Source: Erythrobacter sp. KY5 (GTDB lineage Bacteria; Pseudomonadota; Alphaproteobacteria; Sphingomonadales; Sphingomonadaceae). Taken from it: DNA of 64,000 nt. The position numbers and the translations under genes are program-made. Within the stretch, counting starts at the first letter, position 1. Every line of letters starts with the position of its first letter. The stretch is taken from the NCBI RefSeq assembly GCF_003264115.1, contig NZ_CP021912.1:2091001-2155000 (forward strand). Reading direction: 5' to 3'. This document shows, piece by piece, positions 18,621-27,348 of the stretch. The notes under the pieces were generated by a model, which worked only from the letters and a program-made list of their open reading frames with translations, did no database searches and was not told where the DNA came from.

Positions 18621-19661
18621 ATGGCCTCTCCACCGATTACCGAACTGACCCAGCGAGCGCGTGAGATTTTTCGGCGTGTGGTCGAGGAATATATCGACAG
18701 CGGGCAACCGGTTGGGTCGAAAACGCTGGCGAGTGACAGGGCGCTAAACCTGTCGCCAGCCTCGATCCGGTCAGTGCTTGCCCAATTGGAAGGGCTCGGC
18801 CTGCTTGCCGCGCCTCATACCAGTGCAGGCCGGATGCCGACCGATGCGGGACTTCGCATCTTTGTCGATGGGATGATGCGGGTAGCAGAACCGAGCGCGG
18901 AGGAACGCGCCCAGATCGAAGCCCGCCTCTCCGAAAGCGGACCGGTCGAACAGGCGCTGCAAAAAACGAGCGCGCTCCTATCGGAATTGTCCGGAGCCGC
19001 AGGCATGGTGCTGGTGCCCACCCGCGAACAGCGCCTTGCGCAATTCAGCCTCGTCAGCCTCGGACAGGGCAGGGCGCTCGCCGTGCTTGTTGGTGAGGAT
19101 GGCGGGGTGGAGAACCGCGTGCTCGACCTCGACCCGGTTGCAGCCGGATCAATGGAAGCGGCAAGCAATTACATCACTTCGCGCCTTGCCGGGCGGACCC
19201 TCTCTGAAGCGGCGCAGGCAATGCGGGCTGAGATCAAGTCGGGCAAATCGCAACTGGACGATGCAAGCAAGGACCTGGTCGAGCGCGGCCTTGCCGTATG
19301 GAGCGAGGATGCCGATGAGCGTCCTGTTCTGATCGTTCGCGGGGCGTCGAACCTGCTTGATGAAGCAGCATTGGACGATATCGAGCGGGTCCGCTCGCTG
19401 CTTGACGATCTTGAAAACAAGCAATCGGTCGCGCAGCTGCTCGAAAGCGCGCGTGAGGCAGACGCCACGCGCATTTTTATAGGTGCAGAGAACCGGTTGT
19501 TCGGTCTATCGGGCTCTTCAGTCATCGCTTCGCCTTATCGCGATATCGAAGGTCGCGTGGTCGGAGTGCTTGGCGTGATTGGGCCCACGCGCTTGAATTA
19601 CGCGCGCGTGGTCCCCATGGTGGATCTCACAGCCCGTTCACTGGGCAAACTGATCGCTTAA
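18621..19661 (+). CDS. hrcA: Heat-inducible transcription repressor HrcA
   Basis: A 346-residue repressor. The N-terminal winged helix-turn-helix ([44 protein letters not shown]) is followed by the HrcA GAF-like and dimerisation regions ([63 protein letters not shown]). HrcA normally binds CIRCE inverted repeats near groE or dnaK. I found no CIRCE match around hrcA, grpE or dnaK here, so its operator is probably at groESL elsewhere. The ATG at 18621 fits the family start. grpE follows after 18 bases. Confidence 0.96.
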   Translation: MASPPITELTQRAREIFRRVVEEYIDSGQPVGSKTLASDRALNLSPASIRSVLAQLEGLGLLAAPHTSAGRMPTDAGLRIFVDGMMRVAEPSAEERAQIEARLSESGPVEQALQKTSALLSELSGAAGMVLVPTREQRLAQFSLVSLGQGRALAVLVGEDGGVENRVLDLDPVAAGSMEAASNYITSRLAGRTLSEAAQAMRAEIKSGKSQLDDASKDLVERGLAVWSEDADERPVLIVRGASNLLDEAALDDIERVRSLLDDLENKQSVAQLLESAREADATRIFIGAENRLFGLSGSSVIASPYRDIEGRVVGVLGVIGPTRLNYARVVPMVDLTARSLGKLIA

Positions 19662-19679
19662 TCAGGAAAACCAAAAGAC

Positions 19680-20264
19680 ATGATCGACAACGATAAGCCG
19701 CAGGTGGATGCGGCAGCTGAAGAAGAATTGAAGGGCGTGCCGGAGGAATTCCTCGATGACGGTGCTGACGAAGAAGAAGGCCAGGGTGCTTTGGGAGAAG
19801 CGCTCGAGGCTCTTCGCGGTGATCTCGAAGCGGCCAAGCAGGACGTCCTTTACGCCCGTGCTGAAACGCAGAACGTTCGCCGCCGCGCTGAAAAGGACAT
19901 CGCGGATGCGCGCAACTATGCCGCGACCGGCTTTGCCCGCGACATTCTGAGCGTGTGGGACAATCTCAGCCGCGCGGTTGATGCGATTCCTGACAGCTTG
20001 CGCGAAGACGACAAGATGAAAGGCCTTGTGACCGGCATCGAGGCGACGAAGCGCGAGCTCGAAAAGGTGTTCAAGCAGCACGGCGTTGAGCGCGTGGCCG
20101 CTGTCGGCCTGCCGCTCGATCCCAATCAGCATCAGGCGATGATGGAAATCCCCTCGGCCGACCATGAGCCGGGGACGGTGATCCAGGAAATGCAGTCGGG
20201 CTGGATGATCAAAGACCGCCTGTTGCGCCCCGCAATGGTCGGCGTGGCGAAGAAGCCGGATTGA
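19680..20264 (+). CDS. grpE: Nucleotide exchange factor GrpE
   Basis: A 194-residue cochaperone that releases ADP from DnaK. The N-terminal 40 residues are acidic and disordered, followed by a long coiled coil (ALEALRGDLEAAKQDVLYARAETQNVRRR, quoted only in part as its pattern is clear from residue 45 on). The C-terminal beta domain has the family signature GWMIKDRLLRPAMVGVAK. It sits directly after hrcA, the common hrcA-grpE operon. It ends exactly where the convergent frameshifted gene ends. Confidence 0.96.
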   Translation: MIDNDKPQVDAAAEEELKGVPEEFLDDGADEEEGQGALGEALEALRGDLEAAKQDVLYARAETQNVRRRAEKDIADARNYAATGFARDILSVWDNLSRAVDAIPDSLREDDKMKGLVTGIEATKRELEKVFKQHGVERVAAVGLPLDPNQHQAMMEIPSADHEPGTVIQEMQSGWMIKDRLLRPAMVGVAKKPD

Positions 20265-20656
20265 TTACTCTTCGATCCAACGCGGAGAGCCGGAGGTCGG
20301 CAGGTCGGAGAGAATCTCGTACACGTCAGCTTGAAGTTTGAGCAGCGGCTCGGAAATATCGACTTTTTGAAGAAGCCTTTGCGAATGTACGGTTTGTGAG
20401 GGATAAACTGGATGAGAAACTCGTCGCTGTCGTCTTCGGCCATGACCTCGTAAGCGAGGCGGCACTCAGAATCGACCAGGAAGCAGTACCAGCCCCAGTC
20501 CTCTGCGACGTAATCGACTGGCGTACCCCGCTTCTCCAGTTCATCCCCGATGAACTTGGTCAGAGCATAGCCATGCATTGTTTCGGAATTGACGAGATCT
20601 TGATCCTTCGAGACACGAGGATAGCCCGAACTCGTGAATTCGATCAGTCTCGACAT
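20265..20656 (-). pseudogene. Small WGW-motif protein gene, reading frame broken by one base
   Basis: Two frames on the minus strand join into one coherent protein of about 130 residues. The first frame starts at the ATG at 20656 (MSRLIEFTSSGYPRVSK) and reads through DYVAEDWGWYCFLVDSE and IPHKPYIRKGFFKK. Continuing in that frame runs antisense into grpE with a nonsense-looking tail. Shifting by -1 at the run of five A followed by G (plus strand 20363-20368) gives VDISEPLLKLQADVYEILSD and a stop at 20265, abutting grpE without overlap. This is a one-base deletion, a sequencing error in a homopolymer, or programmed -1 slippage at AAA-AAG. The family is not one I can name. Confidence 0.7.
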
Positions 20657-20728
20657 CTCAAGAACGCCTATGACCGTGACCGATCATATCTTCGCAAGGA
20701 TTACGATTAGATTTCCCCGCGACTTAGC

Positions 20729-21397
20729 TCACCCGAAATCCGGCAAAGGGCTCGCTTCGATCTGGTCGATCAGCGTTCGGTTCATCGCCACTTTGTTCGC
20801 GTTGAAGGCGCCCGGGTTGAGGCCTTTCATGTGCGCGAGTTCGACAGAGAGCGTTGCTTCCACCGCTTCGGGCGCAACTACTTTGTCGAAATAGCCGACT
20901 TCGCGCGCGGCGTGTGGAGCGAACATTTCTGACGTGGCGACTGCCTTGCGACCGTGCGGGCTAAGCCGCGCTGCGCCAAGGATCATCGGATAGATCGGCA
21001 GCGCCATGCCGATCGCGCTTTCATTCATTCCGCACACGAATTCGCCTTCAGTGCCGATGGCCTTGTCCGCCGCGAGCATCAGGAACGCCCCCATCGGATA
21101 GGCATGACCTTCGCACAGCGTAATCACCGGAGCGGGGTGACGCAGGATCGCAAGGATCGCGTCCTTGCCCGCCTGGAGCTGCGCAGTTGCGGTCTCCGGT
21201 CCGGCTGCGAAACCTTTGAGGTCGAAGCCGGCAGAGAAGATACCCTTGCGCCCGCGAATGGCGACCGGTGCCTGATCCTGTGCACACTCGGCCAGCGCAT
21301 CAACCAGGGCATCGAGCTTTTCCTTGTTGAGCGCATTCACCTTGCCATCGTCCATGGTCAGGACGTGTGCGCCATCAAGAGTGGAATGAGTGATCAT
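20729..21397 (-). CDS. Crotonase/enoyl-CoA hydratase family protein
   Basis: A 222-residue crotonase-fold protein, shorter than typical enoyl-CoA hydratases (about 255-260). The oxyanion-hole regions are visible: RGRKGIFSAGFDLKGF, and ITLCEGHAYPMGAFLMLAAD for the second. The usual Glu of the hydratase pair is replaced in the MNESAIGMALPIYPMIL region, so the actual reaction (hydratase, isomerase or other) cannot be assigned. The C-terminal trimerisation helix is short. It follows the secreted PPC-like gene on the same strand after 15 bases, and probably shares its transcript. Confidence 0.88.
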   Translation of the reverse strand: MITHSTLDGAHVLTMDDGKVNALNKEKLDALVDALAECAQDQAPVAIRGRKGIFSAGFDLKGFAAGPETATAQLQAGKDAILAILRHPAPVITLCEGHAYPMGAFLMLAADKAIGTEGEFVCGMNESAIGMALPIYPMILGAARLSPHGRKAVATSEMFAPHAAREVGYFDKVVAPEAVEATLSVELAHMKGLNPGAFNANKVAMNRTLIDQIEASPLPDFG

Positions 21398-21412
21398 GTG
21401 AGCGGGTCTCTC

Positions 21413-21889
21413 TTACTGGCCGCCGAGCTCGGAGATATCGAGCTGCGCGTCATAATACTGGCCCTGTTCGTAAGAGCCGATCCAGATTTCATAATCGCCG
21501 CTCTGTGCCGGGCCGAAGACAATTGAGGGGTTCTGCCCTTCCTGCCCGTCGTCGTTGCAGTACCAGTTGCCATCGGGCGCGTTGATGACAAGTACAGTGT
21601 CCTCATCCGAGCGTGCCGAGATATAGAGCGGAAACGCGCTTGGGCCTTCGTCGGCTGTGAACTTGAGGCGCACATCGGGATCTTCCGAGATGTAGCCGAC
21701 GCATCCCTCGATAGCTTCGCTCACATCAAGGTCACCTCCGGAAGTGACACTAACGGTGCGCGGATCGTCCTCAAAATTTGCGGACAAGGTCACGGTTCCC
21801 GAATTCGGTTCGCCGAAAAGGTTCTGTGCGATAGCGGTGCCGGATACGCCCAGAGCAACAGTGGCAAGCGCGATGGAAATGCGTTTCAT
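21413..21889 (-). CDS. Secreted PPC-like domain protein
   Basis: A 158-residue exported protein. The signal peptide (MKRISIALATVALGVSGTAIAQ) ends in a clear AIA-Q cleavage site. The mature part is acidic and beta-rich with a bacterial pre-peptidase C-terminal-like pattern (PLYISARSDEDTVLVINAPDG, WYCNDDGQEGQNPSIVFG, SGDYEIWIGSYEQGQYYDAQL). Two cysteines (GCVGYI and WYCND) may form a disulfide. Family proteins in sphingomonads are often labelled peptidase S1, but no catalytic triad is visible here, so a binding role is more likely. The open frame upstream of this ATG is not conserved-looking. Confidence 0.75.
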   Translation of the reverse strand: MKRISIALATVALGVSGTAIAQNLFGEPNSGTVTLSANFEDDPRTVSVTSGGDLDVSEAIEGCVGYISEDPDVRLKFTADEGPSAFPLYISARSDEDTVLVINAPDGNWYCNDDGQEGQNPSIVFGPAQSGDYEIWIGSYEQGQYYDAQLDISELGGQ

Positions 21890-21973
21890 GAGATGTTCCC
21901 CTCTCGTGCCGCACAATCCCGCGCGGCGTGTATAAATCGGGCTTAGCCTAAGGAATGGCCGCTTGGCCACTTG

Positions 21974-22453
21974 CTATCTTGGCAGTGTTGCACCTTCGAA
22001 CCTGACAAGGACATCGTAGGCTTCCTTGTCGGCAACGCCAGCGACCTTGACGCCGTGCCGCAGCCAGAAGGCGTGTTTGACGATCTCCGCCTGCTGCTCG
22101 ATCCCGTATTTTCTGAAGGGCTGACCCGGTTTCAGGCTGTAATCGTATTTGCAAAACGGGTGGCGATTGAGGATCAGGTACCAGTCACCGCGCGTCTGCG
22201 TCTGCCACACATGGGTAAGCTCGTGAATGAGCAGGCCTTGGCGCAGAATGTTCACGTCTGAAAAGTCGTCACAATAGGCGCTGCCATCGGGATGGAAATG
22301 CACGTGCCCGCGCGGCGCCATCGTCACCCTTCTGGGTTGAAGGGGAAACCATTTGCGCCGTCTGATCTGCACCGAACCATAGTCGATCGCATCACCGAAT
22401 ACGGACCGCGCAATGGCGACTTCACCCGGCGTCAGATGACGTTCGCCGCCCAC
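21974..22453 (-). CDS. vgr-related protein with HExxH-type metal motif
   Basis: A 159-residue protein resembling the vgr-related family of sphingomonads. It has GEVAIARSVFGDAIDYGSVQI near the N-terminus and LLIHELTHVWQTQTRGDW in the middle, a HELTH zinc-binding motif of the M-type metallopeptidase class also seen in DUF4157 proteins. The third ligand may be in the EQQAEIVKHAFWLRHG helix. No signal peptide is seen. The GTG at 22453 is the only standard start near the family-like N-terminus. Substrate and role are unknown, and no type VI secretion gene is nearby. Confidence 0.78.
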   Translation of the reverse strand: MGGERHLTPGEVAIARSVFGDAIDYGSVQIRRRKWFPLQPRRVTMAPRGHVHFHPDGSAYCDDFSDVNILRQGLLIHELTHVWQTQTRGDWYLILNRHPFCKYDYSLKPGQPFRKYGIEQQAEIVKHAFWLRHGVKVAGVADKEAYDVLVRFEGATLPR

Positions 22454-22503
22454 CGGACAGGCGGGCAGCGAAGCGCCTTTGTTTTCTAGCGAGGATCGGT
22501 CGT

Positions 22504-22983
22504 TCAGCGCTCTTCCCCGGCGGCGCGAACTTCTGCGTCGAACTTGTGAGTCTTGCCGCCCGAAACCGTGAGAGTGACTTCAGTGGTGTCACCCGGCTGA
22601 AGGTCAGGCGAAACGCCCATGGCCATCACGTGATAGTCGCCCGGCTTGAATTCGACCTTGGTCCCGTTCTTCACCGGGATCGGCAGCGCTTCCATCATCT
22701 GAACTTCGAAATCATACTCACCGAACTGGTGCATGACAGCGCTTTCGGCCCCTTCAACCGACACACGGCCAAGTGAGAATGCGCGATCCCCGTCATAAGA
22801 AAAGTCGAAATAGATCGCCGCCGGATTGCCTGCGACCGGAGCCAGAACCATGCGCGGATTTTCGATCGTCACGCCTTCGATGACGCCTTCGGGAGCGACT
22901 TCCTCGGCCACCTCGGCTTCTCCGCCGCAAGCGGCAAGGGCCATGCTCCCGGCCAATGCCAGTCCAAATGCCGCCTGTTTCAT
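22504..22983 (-). CDS. Copper chaperone PCu(A)C lipoprotein
   Basis: A 159-residue lipoprotein. The N-terminus [21 protein letters not shown] contains the lipobox LAAC. The mature domain has the PCu(A)C fold with a methionine/histidine copper site: [16 protein letters not shown] and [12 protein letters not shown] follow the H(M)x10Mx21HxM pattern. Such proteins deliver Cu(I) to the CuA site of cytochrome oxidase. The ATG at 22983 is preceded by GGGAG with good spacing; an in-frame ATG nine codons upstream is possible. It is divergent from dnaK, with about 208 bases between starts. Confidence 0.9.
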   Translation of the reverse strand: MKQAAFGLALAGSMALAACGGEAEVAEEVAPEGVIEGVTIENPRMVLAPVAGNPAAIYFDFSYDGDRAFSLGRVSVEGAESAVMHQFGEYDFEVQMMEALPIPVKNGTKVEFKPGDYHVMAMGVSPDLQPGDTTEVTLTVSGGKTHKFDAEVRAAGEER

Positions 22984-23073
22984 CGCTGCTCCCGTCATAT
23001 TATTGCTCATTTTTGAAATACCCCGTGAATGTTCCACCAGTGTGGATGATGCAAAAACTAGAACGGCGCGGTT

Positions 23074-23101
23074 CTTGTGCCAAGAAAAACCGCACCTATA
23101 T
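23074..23101 (+). promoter_or_regulatory. RpoH (sigma-32)-type heat-shock promoter of dnaK
   Basis: CTTG at 23074-23077, a 17-base spacer, then CCTATAT at 23095-23101. This agrees closely with the alphaproteobacterial RpoH consensus (CTTG, N17-18, CYTATWT). It leaves a leader of about 90 bases before the dnaK ATG. No CIRCE element overlaps it, so heat control here is probably by RpoH rather than HrcA. Confidence 0.75.
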
Positions 23102-23191
23102 CGCCAGCATAAATCGAGCCGCCGAGCCGTCTCGCCGCATTCGGGAGGCGCAAGGCGCGGTGTCCAACAAGACCTAGAAGATGGGAACAAC

Positions 23192-25126
<1,935 letters not shown>

Positions 25127-25158
25127 ATTAGTTCCTTGGGCGATTAACCCGCTAGACC

Positions 25159-25195
25159 CCCTCGCTCAGCACGCCAAGCGCGGGCCGGGCGAGGG
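25159..25195 (+). other. Inverted repeat between dnaK and dnaJ
   Basis: CCCTCGC at 25159-25165 pairs with GCGAGGG at 25189-25195 across a 23-base GC-rich loop. There is no T tract, so it is not a classical terminator. It lies just before the dnaJ ribosome-binding site and could be an mRNA processing or partial attenuation element that sets the DnaK:DnaJ ratio; that is inference. Confidence 0.35.
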
Positions 25196-25213
25196 CGGTT
25201 GGAAGGTACACTA

Positions 25214-26368
25214 ATGGCTACCCAGACAGATTATTACTCCCTGCTCGAAGTGTCGCGCGATGCCGACGGCTCGACGATAAAGTCGGCCTATCGCAAGGTT
25301 GCGATGAAATGGCACCCGGACCGCAATCCGGGTAACGCAGAGGCGGAAGCGAAGTTCAAGGCCTGCAACGAGGCCTATGAATGCCTCAAGGATCCGCAAA
25401 AGCGCGCGGCCTATGACCGCTTTGGCCACGATGCTTTCACTCAAGGCATGAATGGTGCCGGTGGTTTTGGGGGCGGTCCGGGCGGCGGCCACGGCCCTGA
25501 TGGCTTTGCCGATATCGGCGACATTTTCGAAACGATTTTCGGCAGCGCCTTTGGCGGCGGCGGGATGGGCGCACAGCGTCAACGCCAGCGCCGCGGCGCA
25601 GACCTGCGCTACGACATGCAGGTCACGCTCGACGAAGCCTTCCACGGCAAGTCTACCGAGATCGAGATCGAAGTCTCGCAAAGCTGCGACACCTGCGACG
25701 GTTCGGGCGCGGCGCCCGGAACGAGCGAGCGCACCTGTAACCTTTGCCATGGGCAGGGTTCCGTTCGCGCAAAGCAGGGCTTGTTCGTGGTCGAACGCCC
25801 CTGTCCCACTTGCGGCGGGCGCGGTCAGGTCATCGAAGACCCATGCGGCGACTGTCGCGGCGAAGGGCGGGTGGACAAGGCTCAGGCGCTTCAGGTCGAT
25901 ATCCCACCGGGCGTCGACACCGGCACGCGCATCCGTTTGTCGGGCAAGGGCGAGGCAGGTCAGCGCGGTGCCCCTCCGGGCGATCTCTATATATTCGTGC
26001 ACGTGAAAGAGCACCCGCTCTTCGAACGCGAGGGCACGACGTTGGCGACGCGCGTTCCGATCAGCTTTACCGCAGCGGCGCTCGGCGGCAGTGTCGACAT
26101 CCCCGACCTCGACGGTTCGACCAACACGGTCGAAATCCCCGTCGGCATCCAGTCTGGCAAGCAGCTGCGCGTGCGCGGTGCCGGTATGCCCGTACTGCAA
26201 GGGCGCGGACGTGGCGATCTCGTGGTCGAAGTCATGGTCGAGACGCCGACCAAGCTCACCCGCAAGCAGCGTGAAATCCTCGAACAGTTCCGTGAAACGG
26301 AAACGGGTGAGGAATGTCCGGAAAGCCGCAGCTTCTTCTCGAAGATCAAGGAAGCCTTCGGCGGCTGA
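25214..26368 (+). CDS. dnaJ: Chaperone protein DnaJ
   Basis: A 384-residue type I Hsp40. The J domain has YYSLLEVSRDADGSTIKSAY and the HPD tripeptide in KWHPDRNPG. The Gly/Phe-rich region follows (GFGGGPGGGHGPDGF). Four zinc-finger repeats are present: CDTCDGSG, CNLCHGQG, CPTCGGRG and CGDCRGEG. The C-terminal client-binding domain follows (GVDTGTRIRLSGKGEAG). The ATG at 25214 is preceded by TTGGAAGGT. It acts with DnaK and GrpE, both encoded just upstream. Confidence 0.98.
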   Translation: MATQTDYYSLLEVSRDADGSTIKSAYRKVAMKWHPDRNPGNAEAEAKFKACNEAYECLKDPQKRAAYDRFGHDAFTQGMNGAGGFGGGPGGGHGPDGFADIGDIFETIFGSAFGGGGMGAQRQRQRRGADLRYDMQVTLDEAFHGKSTEIEIEVSQSCDTCDGSGAAPGTSERTCNLCHGQGSVRAKQGLFVVERPCPTCGGRGQVIEDPCGDCRGEGRVDKAQALQVDIPPGVDTGTRIRLSGKGEAGQRGAPPGDLYIFVHVKEHPLFEREGTTLATRVPISFTAAALGGSVDIPDLDGSTNTVEIPVGIQSGKQLRVRGAGMPVLQGRGRGDLVVEVMVETPTKLTRKQREILEQFRETETGEECPESRSFFSKIKEAFGG

Positions 26369-26416
26369 CGCTGCGTGGCTGTCAGGCCGGCTCGACAAGC
26401 AAGACTGTCAGGCGTA

Positions 26417-26445
26417 GGCCTCTCTCCGATCTAGAGGGAGAGGCC
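26417..26445 (+). promoter_or_regulatory. Hairpin covering the ribosome-binding site of the MBL-fold gene
   Basis: GGCCTCTC at 26417-26424 pairs with GAGAGGCC at 26438-26445, extended by a T-G and a C-G pair. The 3' arm contains the GAGGGAGAGG Shine-Dalgarno sequence immediately before the ATG at 26447. No T tract follows. The fold would block initiation unless opened; alternatively it is a weak terminator remnant of the dnaJ operon. Confidence 0.45.
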
Positions 26446-26446
26446 C

Positions 26447-27340
26447 ATGACCCGTACTGCCATCACCATCGCCATTTCCACTGCCAGTCTGCTCGCTGCG
26501 GCACCCCTTGCGGCGCAGGATCAGGGCAACCAGCCAGAAATCCGCACGGAAGTTCTCGCGCCGGGCATCGCGGTGCTGTTCACTGGCCGCGCGGGCAATA
26601 TGGGCGTGTCCTACGGAGAAGACGCGACAATCCTGATCGACGACCAGTTTGCGCCGATGGCTCCCGCAATCGAGGCTGCGATCGCCGCGCTGGGTGCAAC
26701 GCCGGTGGAATATCTCGTCAACACGCACTGGCACGGCGACCATACCGGCGGGAACGAGCATTTTGGCGAGAGCGGCGCGACAATATTCGCGCACGACAAC
26801 GTCCGCATCCGACTTTCCGAACCGCAGCAACGCGGTGAGCGGACCATCGGCCCGTCACCCAAGGAAGCTCTGCCGGTTGTCACCTACCCGCAGGGCATGC
26901 GGTTCCATCTCAACGGTGACACGATCAACCTGATGTATTTCGGCGGCGGACACACCGATGGCGACAGCGTGGTGTTCTGGGAGGAGGACAACATCGTCCA
27001 TATGGGTGATCTCTATTTCAAGATCCCCGGCTTCCCCTTCATCGACGTCGCCTCGGGCGGAAACGTCTACAACGCGATGCGAACGCTCGATCTTATCATC
27101 ATGATGATCGACGATGAGACCAAGGTCATTCCCGGCCACGGCCCGATGTCGAATAAAGCTGAACTTGAGGCCTACCGCGCCATGGTTGGCGAGGCGGTGA
27201 GCCGCGTTGAGGCCTCTCGCGAAGAAGGCAATTCGCTGGATCAGACCATCGACGCACGCCTGCTCGATGATTTCGAGCGCGGGGAAGGCTTTATCGACGC
27301 CGACGGGTTCGTAACCGCTATCTGGAACAGCGCCGAGTAG
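26447..27340 (+). CDS. Exported MBL-fold metallo-hydrolase
   Basis: A 297-residue secreted hydrolase with a signal peptide (MTRTAITIAISTASLLAAAPLAAQ). The metallo-beta-lactamase fold shows the metal motif NTHWHGDHTGG, then MYFGGGHTDGDSVVFWEEDN, VHMGDLYFK and VIPGHGPMSNKAEL, which provide the remaining His and Asp ligands. The pattern is close to periplasmic SoxH- or quinoprotein-relay-type MBL proteins and subclass B-like hydrolases, but the substrate cannot be read from sequence. It is preceded by a hairpin that includes its ribosome-binding site. It converges on the patatin gene. Confidence 0.9.
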   Translation: MTRTAITIAISTASLLAAAPLAAQDQGNQPEIRTEVLAPGIAVLFTGRAGNMGVSYGEDATILIDDQFAPMAPAIEAAIAALGATPVEYLVNTHWHGDHTGGNEHFGESGATIFAHDNVRIRLSEPQQRGERTIGPSPKEALPVVTYPQGMRFHLNGDTINLMYFGGGHTDGDSVVFWEEDNIVHMGDLYFKIPGFPFIDVASGGNVYNAMRTLDLIIMMIDDETKVIPGHGPMSNKAELEAYRAMVGEAVSRVEASREEGNSLDQTIDARLLDDFERGEGFIDADGFVTAIWNSAE

Positions 27341-27348
27341 GCAGGATA

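Noticed and set aside
25159-25195. Rho-independent terminator between dnaK and dnaJ
   Set aside because: The stem has only seven pairs, a 23-base loop and no T tract, and the two genes are normally co-transcribed. Kept only as a weak structural element.
25211-26398. Open frame of 395 codons antisense to dnaJ
   Set aside because: It covers dnaJ end to end and has no motif or ribosome-binding site; it is a codon-bias shadow.
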